64,000 nt of DNA, from NCBI GenBank assembly GCA_039881145.1, contig JAYKKI010000088.1:3038501-3102500 (forward strand), in the 5' to 3' direction. A program made the position numbers and the translations under genes. Below the pieces are notes generated by a model. It saw only the letters and a program-made list of their open reading frames with translations, was not told where the DNA came from and did not search any database. The DNA comes from Druceiella hillmani (taxonomy: Eukaryota > Arthropoda > Insecta > Lepidoptera > Hepialidae). Of this stretch, positions 45,656 to 57,954 are shown piece by piece. Numbering within the stretch: position 1 is the first letter of the stretch; each line of letters starts with the position of its first letter.

Positions 45656-46356
45656 ATTCGGGAGAGTTAAAAAAACTGAATCTAAATACCTGATTAAACC
45701 TATTTTTATTTAAATAATTCGTTAAACAATTTAAGCTTCGTCTATTGTGGAGCTACTTTCACAACTATGAAATAAGATTCTAATGCTGCATTTCGTCTGT
45801 ACACTCCGCTAACTGGCTATGAATATTTTTCCCTAAACGAGCCTGTTAGTTTCCCTTCATATCAAGTGCTGATCCAGTTCTATGATAGGCATGATTCGTC
45901 CTTCCTCGGTTATCATAGTCCAACCACAAGTCCATAACTTTTTCCAGCTAATACCACAGTAACAGTAAATCTTATTTTGCATAGGCTTCAGCGAATTGAC
46001 TCGATCTTAGCACCCTTTTAGACAAGTAAACATTTCTATTCACATGAACAAATAGTTTTAGACTCTCTTCCAACTGTCATCAAAGGCCACAGTGAAAATA
46101 AAAAAGTGATGCTTCATTTTCTTTTCTAAAAAGGTCGCAACCTTTTCCTTCAAAGTATCTACACCAAGAAAACTCCGAAAATATTTCTTAAGGAAAGTAT
46201 TGAGATGCCCTTATTGTTTAGTATTAGGTTTAAGCTCTGTGAAAAGAAAATTGGTACAATATCTTGATCTTGTTGCCTTGATGGCGATACAAGATAACCT
46301 TGATCTTGATATTTATTATCTCACACTCTGGCTTCATTGAAGCAGAAGGCTCTTTC
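45656..46356. other. Unique DNA, nothing recognised
   Basis: Composition is slightly less AT-rich. ATCTTGATCTTG and CCTTGATCTTGATA near 46265 and 46300 are a short repeat. No open frame. Confidence 0.4.
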
Positions 46357-46702
46357 CAAAACTAACTTAAACTTTCTAAACTTTGGGGCAATGTGGTTCA
46401 AGACTACCCAATCCTTTCAAGACTATCTTAAACTTTCTAAACTTTGGGGCAATGTGGTTCAAGACTACCCAATCCTTTCAAGACTATCTTAAACTTTCTA
46501 AACTTTGGGGCAATGTGGTTCAAGACTACCCAATCCTTTTAAGACTATCTTAAACTTTCTAAACTTTGGGGCAATGTGGTTCAAGACTACCCAATCCTTT
46601 CAAGACTATCTTAAACTTTCTAAACTTTGGGGCAATGTGGTCCAAGACTAACCAATCCTTCCAAGACTAACTTAAACTTTCTAAACTTTGTGGCAATGTG
46701 GT
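46357..46702. repeat. 61-bp tandem repeat, about 5.6 copies
   Basis: The unit carries AAACTTTCTAAACTTTGGGG, CAATGTGGTTCAAGACTACC and CAATCCTTTCAAGACTATCTT. Inner copies are nearly identical; the last two (CCAAGACTAACC) are diverged, as at the edge of an array. Confidence 0.95.
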
Positions 46703-47007
46703 CACCTGAAGCTATGAATATTGATATCTACATCTGACTGAGTGATTGCTTAATAAAACTAATCCTTAGTGATAAAACTTGTTGACGGCCATAATGGTGT
46801 GCCATTTAATACTCCGGTTAATCTACTGTGATTACCTTGCCTTAATATTACAATCTCCATTGCAGTATATTAGCAAATCGTTGTGACACAGAGGTGTTTT
46901 TATGACAAATAATTTATGATTATATCGTTAAACTTTTTACCATCCCATTCGCTAATGGCAATCCAAAATTATTAATTACCATGATTAAAGATCAACTTTT
47001 TAATACC
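46703..47007. other. Unique DNA between two tandem arrays
   Basis: No supported feature. Confidence 0.4.
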
Positions 47008-47467
47008 CTTCAATACTAAGACATATTTTTTTTTGTATTCCCGGATTTTATATTCCGATCAAAATACGTCTATCGTTTTATTAACTCGTTAAAACCCTTC
47101 AGTGTTGAGCTTTATTTCTTTTTATATTCCCGCATCTTATATTCCGGTTAGAAGGCATCTATTATTTTATCAACTTCTGGAAATCTTTCAGTACTGGGAT
47201 TTATTTCCATTTTATATTCCTGGATCTCATATTGCGCTCACATGGCATTTACCACTTTAATAACCTTTGGAGACTTTAGAATTGGGATATTTTTCTTTTT
47301 ATATTCGCTGATATTGTATTCCGATCCCATGGCATTATCGTTTTATTAAATTGCCTAAACACATTAGTATTGCGATTTATTTCTTTTCGTTTTCCCAGAT
47401 TTTTCATTCCGATCAGATGGCATCTATTATTTTATAAAGTTTTCGACATACTTCAGTATTGGGATGT
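47008..47467. repeat. Old tandem array, about 76-bp unit, six copies
   Basis: Each unit has TTCAGTAYTGGGATTTATTT, CTTTTTATATTCCCGGAT, ATATTCCGATCASATGGCAT and CTATTRTTTTATTAA in this order. Copies are strongly diverged but the order never breaks, so this is an ancient array. Confidence 0.88.
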
Positions 47468-48660
47468 TTATAATATAATATTATTATCGTTGTTCTGCGA
47501 TTGACTATTCCGTAATGTTGTTATATATTTATGATGTGCAATAATTTATCCAGCTTTTTGATTCTAATATAGAGTATTATAGTTTTTAATCATCTAGACA
47601 TAAAATAAAAAATAAACTTGTTTCTGCGGAAAATACACGTTAATGACTTTAATTTGACAAAAAAGTCCATTCACAGACAAAAATCTCGCCGCTCTGATAT
47701 TTTAGCAATATTGTTTATTCTTGGTTGCATATTATTTTTATTCCTCGTCTGAGTAACGAATATCCGGTTTTGATTTTGGCACGTTTCGGTCATAAATTTC
47801 TGTAATGGCTTTGCTCAAGTTGTGCAAACGCGTTAATGCGAGAGCGCGCGATCACGATTGCGAAGCTTTCGGCGCCAAACACTGCTTTGTATCAAATAAT
47901 TTCGGCGTAACAATGTAACAGGTTACTTTAACTTTGAACCTTTAATCATTAACAACCATATTATATTGTGTTATTTATTGATAACTAATTTTAGATCGTA
48001 GTAAGTGAAATTTATCTGCCAACCCTGGCAGTAAGTACAAGCTGTAAATCATAGACTGTTAAATGAAAATATTATATTAAATTATTAAATTAAAGCTCCC
48101 TTCAAAAGCTAATAACAGCTGAGTAGCGTTACGTATTATATAGATTAAAGTAAAGCTAAGTATATTCGAAAATAGTTTATTTTCATGCTTCCGCTATACA
48201 TCATCATCATATATATTAATACGCTAAGGTTAAGATGTTACTCTCCCTTTTTAGAAAAAACCTCACAACTAATCCATATAAATTATATATAATTTTATAG
48301 ATAATTGCTTGCTCTACCGGCATCCACAACTAAAAAATTTATTATTGCTATTGTTTTTGCAAATTAATTAATTATTAAAATTATATACACAAAACAGCAA
48401 TGCTGCCATCTAACGGCTCGACGTCAATATGATTGACGGTCGGTAAAATTTTTGTTTAATTTCAAATCCACTCACGTATAAATAAAGTGGCGCTTTAGCT
48501 CAATGCTTTTGATACTTGCGCCTCTATATGTCAATTTTAGTAAAATATTTGTTTGATCTGTCATCTGAGTTTCATAATGGAATAACAACGTAATAAGCAG
48601 TGTGCAAAATTAGAAATGAATTGAATACCTGCAATCAATTTTGATTTATTAAATTGAGTT
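47468..48660. other. Mostly AT-rich, CpG-rich patch at 47815-47895
   Basis: GTGCAAACGCGTTAATGCGA, GAGCGCGCGATCACGATTGC and TTTCGGCGCC form an isolated CpG patch with no open frame, possibly regulatory. AAATAAAGTGGCGCTTTAG near 48482 resembles the Helitron 5' copy at 42549 and may be part of the element ending at 48701. Confidence 0.35.
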
Positions 48661-48701
48661 GAATAATTTATAATGCGAAGACTTCGCACGGGTCACGCTA
48701 G
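48661..48701 (+). mobile_element. Helitron 3' end (copy 2)
   Basis: The hairpin TGCGAAGACTTCGCA (48674-48688), identical to that at 17227, is followed after 9 bp (CGGGTCACG) by CTAG (48698-48701) and T. Same family as copy 1. The 5' boundary is not fixed. Confidence 0.7.
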
Positions 48702-48702
48702 T

Positions 48703-49309
48703 AAAGAATATTTGTCTACCTCTGTTATTAACACAACTTGAGATTAATGAAAATAACAATTTACGAAAAATATGATTTCTTCGTATAACTTCCGAACACA
48801 ATATTTTTTTTTATATTTTTCTAATTGAATCAAACATTTTTTTTGATTATGAAATGGGGGACCTTGCTGTAGGGGGTCAATTTATACTCGACCGGATTTT
48901 CACCGGTTTTTGACAATATGACTTAACCATACACATGTATAGAAAAGTGACGTTTGGATTTACATTTCTATTTTCCACAAAATCATTTAAAGATCGCGAA
49001 CTAAAATGTTTCCCTATATCTTCACATTGAACTAATTGACACCAAGATACGTTTGTAAAGTTAGAAAAATAAAGTATTCCATACATTAAGTCGTATCGTG
49101 AGGTATGTGCACATGAAATGTCATGAAAATTTGTCCAACAGTTCAGGCAAAAATGACAAATATCTGCTTTAAAAACACGAATTTTGGCTGTTTCTCAGCT
49201 TACATATTCTGCTTAAAAGTTAGGTTTTTAACATGAAAGTTTTTTGTTTATAACAGAAAGTAACATTTTATTAGAAACATTAATCTATAATTTTTGTTAA
49301 ATATAAAAA
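48703..49309. other. AT-rich stretch, nothing recognised
   Basis: A 69-codon minus ORF has no motif. No other feature. Confidence 0.4.
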
Positions 49310-49620
49310 AACAGCTTTGTGTGTGTGTATGTGTGCGTACGTGCGTGCGTGCGTGTGTGAGTGAGTGCGTACATGCGTGCGTGCGTTGTCGCGTGTATGC
49401 GTGCGTTGCTGCGTGCATGCGTGCATGCGTGCGTGCGTGCTTGTGTGCGTACGTGCCTGCGTGCGTGCGGGCGTGAGTGCCTGCGTGCGAGCGGGCGTGC
49501 GTGCGTGCGAACGTGCGTGCGTGCGTGCGTACGTGCGTGTGTACGTGCATGCGTGCATGTGTGTGTGCGCCTGTGTGTGTGTGTGCTTGTGTGCTTGTGT
49601 GCGTGTGTGCATGTGTGTTT
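49310..49620. repeat. GTGC/GTGT-rich imperfect microsatellite, about 310 bp
   Basis: TGCG tetranucleotides with TGTG and TACG variants. All six ORFs over it, on both strands (Cys-Val-Arg-Ala or Thr-His-Ala repeats), are repeat artefacts. Confidence 0.97.
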
Positions 49621-49964
49621 CTCAATTTATTTATACTGAGTAAAAGTCACGCTTTTGCTTAAATGTTTTAATAAGTAAGTAATAAAATAACCGAATTCTT
49701 TTAGAAATATTTTTCTCTCGTTATGTTTTTGAATATCCATTTTAAATTGAGAAAAATCTTAATTTAAATTATATTTAAAAAAAATTGTGAGTAACATTAG
49801 TGTATTACAGTGAGGAACACACATTCCATGTATTAATATTCCATGTGTCTTAAGATATAAATAATACAGTCTAATTATTATTTTTCCAAAGCGGCAAAGG
49901 TTCACATAGTGTCGGGGTTAGATGTTACACTAATATAAACAACCATCTTGTAAAGAGAAAATGA
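49621..49964. other. AT-rich stretch, nothing recognised
   Basis: No supported feature. Confidence 0.4.
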
Positions 49965-50365
49965 AAAACATAAATCCTCTCAAAGTTTCATTTAAATCAT
50001 CAATCGGACATAAGAGAAATCTCGTATTTTTTATGAATAAATAATCATCAGTTGCAGAATTTCTTTCCAGGTATGTAGTTTTTAATGTTTATACTTTCAT
50101 ATGATATAAAAACAATTTTTTGACATATTCCTGGTTCTAAAGTGCATATGTTCCAATATTTCCCGTTGTATCCTCCATCCAAGAAACTTGCAGGCTCAAA
50201 AGTGTCGTCGGAAAAAATCACCCATTACCCGAATAGAAAGAAAAAACATTCATTTTGACAACACAGAATGAACGTCAATGTCAGTTGACAATTTATATTT
50301 AATTTGTTTAGGCAATGGCTACATATTAAAAAAGGCAATCGATTTTGATTACTTTTTACAATAGC
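49965..50365 (+). repeat. Dispersed repeat copy, partner at 33280-33668
   Basis: TCAAAGTTTCATTTAAATCA, ATTTTGACAACACAGAATGA and AAAAAAGGCAATCGATTTTG match the partner in order and spacing. No open frame here. Confidence 0.65.
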
Positions 50366-51545
50366 TTCTAAAGTTGTCATATACTTCATTGGATGTTAAT
50401 GTTTCTTTATTCTTTACTGACAATTCTTGATAAATTAAATATATATTATATGCGTGTTTATGAAGTAGCTTTTTTTCTTTTACGGTTACAAATTTCTTTT
50501 TATTTTTTCCTCTTTCCTGATTAACAAACGCTGAATTATTTCGTTTCTTATATTCTAAAAAATACTACCTTTTTTAAAAATTATTTGCTATTTTCTCTGG
50601 TAATTTGGTGGAGTTACTTTGTTTAGTTGGAGAATTATTAAATAAAACACAACGAAAACATTTCAAACATTTTCGGATTTATTATATGTGTTGGTTAGAT
50701 ATTATATGTATAGTTCCTGTACTCATTAGCACTACCGGATGATTGCAAAAAAAACATTGTTAAAATATTACTCCAAAACCAGCACTGTTTAGTCTGCGAT
50801 CCATTAATCTTAAACCTTTAAATAGACCAAAATGGATCGTTTATCGATTCATTTTTCCTTTCGGCTAGAACTGGGTTACGCTTCCAACAGGCGAGCCATT
50901 TAATTACGCACTATAAACTGTTTAACCTATTGGCACCCAATGGGTAATTAATATCAAAGTAGCTTTTAACTAAATTTATAATATTTTGTTTGGTTATAAC
51001 ATTCTTAACTTGTTATTAGCAAATAAAAAAATACGTAAGTATAATAAAACAAAACAGCAACTATGCTCTGTCTTAATTTACATTTAAGTCCGATGATCTT
51101 CAAGACGAAAGTTTGTTTGTTTTTAATGGTTTAGCACAAGAATGGTTCATCTGATTGATACGAAGCTTAGAGCATTCTACGGCTTATTATATCTATATGG
51201 TCATAAGGTATATAATATATTTTAGAGCGTGTAAGTAATGAGCCCTAACTAGTTAAACAAATGAAGTCGAAATCTACCGGATGCGTTTTTGACTTAAGCT
51301 TTTAAACCATTATAAGTGCGTTAAAGTAATGTAGGGATATATTGTAAATAACATGAAAATGTATAAAAAATTTCAACGGTATATCTTATTAATTATTATA
51401 GACTAACTTTTGACTGTGGCTTTGTCCGCGTTGTATTACGAAAATGCAAAAAACATTTTTTTTAAAGAAATGGCATAGCTTTCTCTCAGTTTATAGACGC
51501 AGTTACGAAGTAAGAATTATTTCGAACTTAGTTTGCTAGGCATGA
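50366..51545. other. AT-rich stretch, nothing recognised
   Basis: 50830-50960 is slightly GC-richer (GAACTGGGTTACGCTTCCAA) but frameless. The rest is featureless. Confidence 0.4.
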
Positions 51546-51614
51546 ATTTTGATATTTTTTGTGGTATATTGAAACGCGTTGCGCGTTTCAATATACCACA
51601 AAAAATGTCAAAAT
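51546..51614. repeat. Near-perfect palindrome, 33-bp arms, 3-bp spacer
   Basis: The left arm starts ATTTTGATATTTTTTGTGG and ends ATTGAAACGCG. The right arm is its reverse complement with one mismatch, around TTG. Weaker pairing (CATG ... CATG) continues outside. The tight spacer would extrude as a cruciform and is hard to maintain, so the structure is either young or selected. Confidence 0.93.
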
Positions 51615-52617
51615 TAACCCATGAATAAAAAAATAATAGTATAGAGTTATTCACGCGTTTCAGGCTGTATGTGGCTATATTATGTATAATACAATTTTTA
51701 CATATTATAATATACATTGATTATGTTATATATTATATTGAACATTATTTGTTATAAGCGCTTTTATGTTACAAGATTGGACTGTATAACTCTGTACGTG
51801 TCTAAAAAACAGAATAAATAAACCGTTGATAATATTTTTAATTTTGTCTGCTATTATATTATCGAATAATGGTCATTATAATCTATAAAAAATTAGTAGC
51901 TAACGAATTCTATTTACATGATAAAAACTGAGTTTTCCTAAAGTTTATAAATTGTTTTTTTTCATAGTTTTTCTTTCAGGTTTCCAATAGCAATTTAACA
52001 CATTAATGGTACAAAACTTGAGCAATCAGGCTGAGTATGATTGACATAATTGTTTGATTTTTGACGATGTGCATTTTTTTCAGTAGACTTTAAATATTTG
52101 TTGATGTCTTCATTTCAAGTCTAACTTTCCACATCATCACTATTTCCAAAAAAAGAAAGAACGAAAATTTTTACCTTTTTCTTGACTTTTTGTGTTATTT
52201 AGTCTTAGGAAGATAAAAATATGCTTTTTCCTTGTTTGTTTTTTGGAGTAACATACAATAATTGAAATGTACGTTTTACAAAATCTTTCATCTTTGTTTT
52301 ACACAGTACGAGCTTATCCCGATAGCTATTTTTGGGATCTTTTTTAATAAGGTACACTATTCGATAATCTTACAAGCATTAAAAACTTCAGTTTAAAGAT
52401 TTTGATGCGGTTTTCGCCATCGTATAGGTTGTTTATTCTAGACCTTCTGTATAAAACATGGATACAGATGTTGAGGCAACGAAGTTGCGTTAATATTTAT
52501 GACGCGGGTCATAGAGTGAAGGAGGAGACAATGGCGGGCTGGATTGAGAGAGAGGAAGTCATTCAATCAACAACATAAAGTTCAACTACACAATTTTGAC
52601 GCGAGCGGAACTACGGA
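51615..52617. other. AT-rich DNA, GC-richer tail at 52480-52610
   Basis: GCAACGAAGTTGC (52483) and GACGCGGGTCATAGAG (52501) resemble a worn Helitron 3' end without a clear CTAG. Otherwise nothing. Confidence 0.3.
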
Positions 52618-52986
52618 CAAAAAGTAGTAATTCTAAAAAAAGTAGTAATTCTAAAAAAGTAGTAATTCTAAAAAAGTAGTAATTCTAAAAAAGTAGTAAT
52701 TCTAAAAAAGTAGTAATTCTAAAAAAGTAGTAATTCTAAAAAAGTAGTAATTCTAAAAAAGTAGTAATTCTAAAAAAGTAGTAATTCTAAAAAAGTAGTA
52801 ATTCTAAAAAAAGTACTAATTCTAAAAAAGTACTAATTCTAAAAAAGTAGTAATTCTAAAAAAAGTAGTAATTCTAAAAAAGTAGTAATTCTAAAAAAAG
52901 TACTAATTCTAAAAAAGTACTAATTCTAAAAAAGTAGTAATTCTAAAAAAAGTAGTAATTCTAAAAAAGTAGTAATTCTAAAAAAA
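52618..52986. repeat. 17/18-bp satellite with higher-order structure, about 21 copies
   Basis: The unit is TAAAAAAGTAGTAATTC (17 bp), with variants having an extra A and variants with GTAC instead of GTAG. A run of uniform units comes first. Then a five-unit block (18 GTAC, 17 GTAC, 17 GTAG, 18 GTAG, 17 GTAG; about 87 bp) occurs twice in succession, a small higher-order repeat. Confidence 0.95.
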
Positions 52987-55024
52987 GCGATTAACTATAA
53001 ATTCAATTCCAGTCCATTTTTATCCAGATAAAAACGGGACAGACAGCTAATATGAAATGAAAATCTTTCATAATTAACATAACTTGATAACAACAACGAA
53101 GTTTTAGGCCAAACATATTATTAGATAGATTTCTACGCATATACGAAAATATTGAAAGTAAAGATTATAGATCGGGCGACGTACTATATCAATTAATGAA
53201 TAAATAAAAGTGGATTCCGATCTCAGAGTGTTAACTGCGAGTTATAAAGCATTTAATGGCAGAAACATAAATCGCTCTATTATTACTGGAAGCTAGTGTA
53301 GTGTTCCACGACTGCTGTACACGCTCTTGCGAAATGCAAGATGTAGTTTCTTTTATGGATGCTGGTAACGTGAGAATAGCTAAATTTTTCTGAGGATATA
53401 CTAAAATAAACGAACTATTCAATAATAAACCTAATAAACATCCAATTAAGCAACTTTATAGAGGCACTAGCTGGCTACGTTGTTCGCACGAGAATGGCGG
53501 GTGGTTATCATGTGCTTTATAAGGAAATATCTCTGCTTCTCCTTTTACCGCCACTATAGATTACTGATGGCGAAGTGAGATAAGGTTATAGGAGAAGAGC
53601 TGTAGATACGATGGAGGGTATAAATTATTGGAAAATATTGTGGAGCGCTTGTCGGATAACGGCATATATACAGTTCCACAGTCATTACACAAAACGAGAT
53701 TATAATACACCTGAAAGTATTTTATATAAAATTTTTTCCAATATTTTCAAAGTTTTTGCAAATGTTACAGAGGGTTTTTAATTAATACTATTTGAAGTTT
53801 AATATAACTGTAATAAACTATTTTGAAGTTTAATATTTTGAAAACGGAGCTTCAATTTGTAAAAATGATCTTAGAAACTTCCATTTCATTTCGAAATACT
53901 TGAATTGATAGAAAAAATCGAAATGCAGTATTGAATACATTTATTTTCGTGAAAATTTCAATCATGTATAGTATATTGTAATTAAATACAATTATTATTG
54001 TTAATCATTTAATTCATAAGTAACTTAATTTTTTTACAGGACAGTGATGCGAGTAATAGGATACATATGGTTTTAAAATTATTTGAATACCCCTTGTAAA
54101 AGTCAAACCAATTGGTCGAAAATTGTCGGTTCATTTCATGTGTCCATAATTCATGACGTCTGTTGGTACTCATAAACTCCTCTTTAAAATGAGACCAAGA
54201 TAGCGATTCTATATTTATTTTTAGCTGAGTTATTGAAATTTGAAATTACATAAACATAAACTGTCACTCATTTGAGCGCCGTTATCTCCCCACACCCGGT
54301 ATTGATTTTATAGACGTTTTAATGTAAAAATGTGTTTCATTTATGCAAATTTGTTTTAAAATAAATATGATATAAATTTTACCTGTTTATCTGAAAAAAT
54401 TGATGCAAATAGGTAGAAAATTCTAGAAATTGTGAAACTGGGATTGATGGGTGGATGGAAGGACAATCATGATGATATTATAAGAATAAGTAGTTTGCTA
54501 GAGAATTCTAAAAAAACAGAAGATGTAGATTTCCAGGTTTAAAACTCCAACCATTTTATGGCGTGATTAATGAATCTTCAGAAACGTGGTCATATTTTTT
54601 TTATAGTTTCTATAAAAGCAAAAAAGACAGACAGAAGGGCAGAGCGTCATTCATTTCATCATTTCGACTAAGGAGTAAAGATAAAACACGGATAGGGTAC
54701 TGTCGATATCGATGCACATCTTCCATATCAACAGATTTATCCACGCAGTCTAAGATAGTATAGATATATGTAGATGTACCGACGCTCCTCCCTTAATGTG
54801 ACGTCACATCCGTTTAATCTCGGTTAGTTTTTCTATGCTAACTCTCGATCCCGCAACCTACGTTAAAAAACTTCGGTCGAAAAATGTATGTTATATTCAA
54901 AAGGCAGTATCTATAAATATAATTATTATTCATATGAGTCCTGTTAAAAAAGAAACAGTCGCCCATACTTCTACATATATTGTTGTTAAATTTATTTGCA
55001 ACTAAATAACGTATTTGATATCAG
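52987..55024. other. Mostly unique AT-rich DNA with faint element scraps
   Basis: ACTAGCTGGCTACG at 53466 read on the minus strand ends CAGCTAGT, like a Helitron 3' end, but without a good hairpin. AAAGACAGACAGAAGGGCAG near 54624 recalls the AGGGTTCCG family. No coding frame. Confidence 0.3.
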
Positions 55025-55225
55025 AAAGTATTTTAAAATTTAAATTAACCGGCTGTCTCTGCCGACCGAACGCATTCGGTATCCGAACAAACACGAGAGA
55101 CACAAGACGGTCGCTGCCTCGTGTTGCCCCAGTTCAAGCGGGCTGTTCAAACACGCGCGTGTCTGTGAGTTCGTTCACTACCCGAGATTGGCCGCATAGC
55201 GTTTCCGAAAGCCGAACGTTACGAA
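55025..55225. promoter_or_regulatory. CpG-rich patch, candidate promoter or 5' exon
   Basis: Abruptly GC-rich: CTGCCGACCGAACGCATTCG, AAGACGGTCGCTGCCTCGTG, the palindrome ACACGCGCGTGT (55153) and AAAGCCGAACGTTACG. A GT/GAGT donor-like GTGAGT lies at 55165 on the plus strand. An 82-codon plus-strand frame spans it but shows no motif. No TATA or clear initiator, so the call rests on composition alone. Confidence 0.3.
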
Positions 55226-55317
55226 CATTACATAATTTTCTGTTCCAAATAGAAAAAAAATGAAATAATTAACTTGAATTAGTGTATTTCCTTGATATTC
55301 TAGAACTAAAATATAAT

Positions 55318-55945
55318 ACGTTAATACAATCTTCATCTTCAATGGAACCACAGCCTGGGATGCACCTGGCCTTCTCAAGGAGCTTCCTTCAGTCTGACTT
55401 GTCTTTGGCTGTGGTTTTCCAGTTTTTTATCTCAAGAATGTGGAAATCCTTTTCAAGACAGTCAGTTTACTTCAGTCTGAATATGTCTCTAAGTCTGGAG
55501 CATGTGGGAGCGATCAGATATTCTTTTTGGTGTTTATATTTTTATTCATTCGAGTTAAGTGTTCGGACTAAATCATTCTTTGCCATATTCCGTTTGTCTG
55601 GATACAAACAAAAATGCTTCTCAGGACTATTTTGGAAAACTGCAAGCGCTTCGTTTTTTGAGATTAATGTCTATATTTCTGAGGAGTACGACTGTGCAAG
55701 ATTTGATAAAGTAGAAGCCTTCAGAAGTCTTCAGCAATTTGATCTCATATATTTTTCTGAACCCTTAAAGACATCTATTGGTTTCAATCTTCGTTGTATT
55801 TCCAGTGTTAGATCATTAGTTGAACTGAGTTCAGAGCTAAAATTAGTAAAATCACTGACTTTTCTAAATTTATATGAGTCGATTTCAAGAAATTTATTAG
55901 AAGTAACAGATTTCCAGCAAGGAAATACTTCGAAATAGGCTACAG
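55318..55945 (-). pseudogene. LINE reverse transcriptase C-terminal half, antisense and decayed
   Basis: Minus strand from 55945: YFEV, EIQRRLKP, NEALAVFQNSPEK, RLRDIFRLK, stop, TDCLEKDFHILEIKNWKTTA, KDKSD, RKLLEKARCIPGC. These follow the order of the LINE C-terminal blocks (SYLG ... EIxxRI, ... RGRPxxRW, DCLEKDLxILGIKNWKTxAKDRSxWRKLLEKAxTHPG) seen more cleanly at 30335-30514. The 218-codon plus-strand ORF at 55282-55938 is the reverse reading of this relic and not a gene. Confidence 0.78.
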
Positions 55946-57954
55946 CAAGCTAAATGTAAAAAGGTTTTCCTTGTTTATTTAATGAAGGGAAACTTCTTTT
56001 ATATTCAAGGGAAAAACTCTGAGGGATAATTCCATATCATTTTACTTTCACATAACGCTGTCATAATGCCACGTATCGGTCAATTATCTAAGTATTTTCA
56101 AACAACGAATATTATCATTGCCGTGCTGCAGCTTAGATGACAAGGATGATCGGTGGCATTTGTCCTTAAAATATTATGAAGATATAAAATAAACAGTGGT
56201 AATTAAATAATGTACGTAATTAATAAAATTGTGGTCTATTTTTATTGTACTATATAATTAAATTAATAAACTGAACGACATGGCACTAAAAACGATACAT
56301 GTTACAATAACGATTACGTAAAAATGTGACCGTTATAACTGCATGTGTACCTTTTTTATTACAATTAATGTTTTAAATTGCGTTTAATGAAGTAAAATGG
56401 GACTATTGTGGAAATTTAACGTTTGTTTTGTGGTTCGCGCAACAAACATTGTTAATTTTTTTTATTTACTGCACGGATACATATATTTAGTTCGCTCTTT
56501 GTACCAACTAAAGTATCATAATATGTTATTAGAGAAGATTACAATAAATAGACTAGGAAGTCTAAAAATTGAGTCAAACGTGTGTTAATTGTCTACATTA
56601 AGAAGCGATGGATATATTTATTAAAACTGAGCAATCCCACCAGACAAAATTTCCGTCAAAATTAAATACAGACAGTCACAAGATACTCGTGCTGAAATGA
56701 CAAAAATATTAGATTTAATAGTGGTAATTGACAAATGTAATGCAACAATACAACAGCCATCACAAGTGCAGCAATACAACAGCCATCTTTCTTCTGCACT
56801 CGCATGGCTGTGTGGATATGCAAAAATTGTTAACCAGATCTCTGAAACTGCTTTCGACTTTATATGTACCAAAAAAGGCTGAATTTTATCTGGTTCCAGT
56901 ATCCAGGGGTATATCGGTCAATCATCACACATCAACTTAAAACTATTTATTGCAGATTGTTGAGGAGAAAATGAAGTAGTCGATACGTATAACATGTTTT
57001 CATAATTAAGTTTTTCAGTTTTTTTGTAAACTAGTCCTAAAGATATTGCTGAAGATCTCTACAAAAAAAAAATATCCCTCCCCAACCTCCTAAATGGCTA
57101 GATACAAAATTATGAAAAGAATATCGTTACTAGAAGTTTTTCGGAAAACTATGACTCTGAAACTCATAGTATTTGATAAATTAATCATATTAAATACTTT
57201 ACAGCCTCTGAGGGTAAAATACCGAAACCGATGATTTTAGAAAAACTAATACCGATATATTTATGTTTTAAGAACTCCTTAATAAAAATAAAATATTTTA
57301 AATATTTGTACAGTGTTTTCCAAATAAAATTTAATATTTTTTTAGAAAATTAGTAATTGAATTGTTTGTGCGTTGGTGTGATGCATATTTTGTCGGTGTT
57401 TACTTCAAAAGTCATTATGAAATAAAGTCTAATGATAACCCATAGTTACCCCTTCAAAGACAAGAAAAAAGTACCGAAAGGTATTTTTCATGGAGGATAC
57501 AGTGGCCAGATGTTTGTATATAACCGAGTTATTTTTTTCCCACGAGATCATAGTTTGAAACAGTGCAAAACATTTTATTTCAAATTGCAGTTTGCAGGAT
57601 GGAACAAATTTCATATTTTATTGTTTATGATTATATATGAGCGCAAAAACAGCGAATGCAATTGGTAACCTATGAAATTACTCATTATTCATATTTAAGA
57701 AGAAATCAAAATATTTGGTTATTTTTTTTCCAGGTGCGCGAACGGTAACTTTTTATATGTGACTTATATTTTTTGTTTTAATCGTCGTTGATTAATTCAA
57801 TCCAATCAAGCAGTGAACCCTGTCAATCACTCGTCATATGTTATGTCGGTAAATTATTTGTATATTTGTGTAGTACGTTTTCGAAAGACATACTAGGCAA
57901 ATATATTAAAATATATTTACAAAAAATAGCTTTGATACACTTTGTTATCCATCA
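55946..57954. other. AT-rich DNA, nothing recognised
   Basis: Several overlapping ORF pairs of 60-83 codons on opposite strands (56.6-56.9 and 57.4-57.7 kb) show no motif. AATACAACAGCCATC occurs twice near 56746 and 56774. Confidence 0.4.

Noticed and set aside
49248..49662. Six overlapping ORFs (60-125 codons) on both strands
   Set aside because: All are translations of a GTGC/GTGT microsatellite; open frames follow from the repeat.
53440..53480. Helitron 3' end (CAGCTAGT on the minus strand)
   Set aside because: No convincing hairpin at 8-13 bp from CTAG; too little to call.
55282..55938. 218-codon plus-strand ORF as a gene
   Set aside because: The minus strand gives LINE reverse transcriptase C-terminal blocks; the plus ORF is its shadow.
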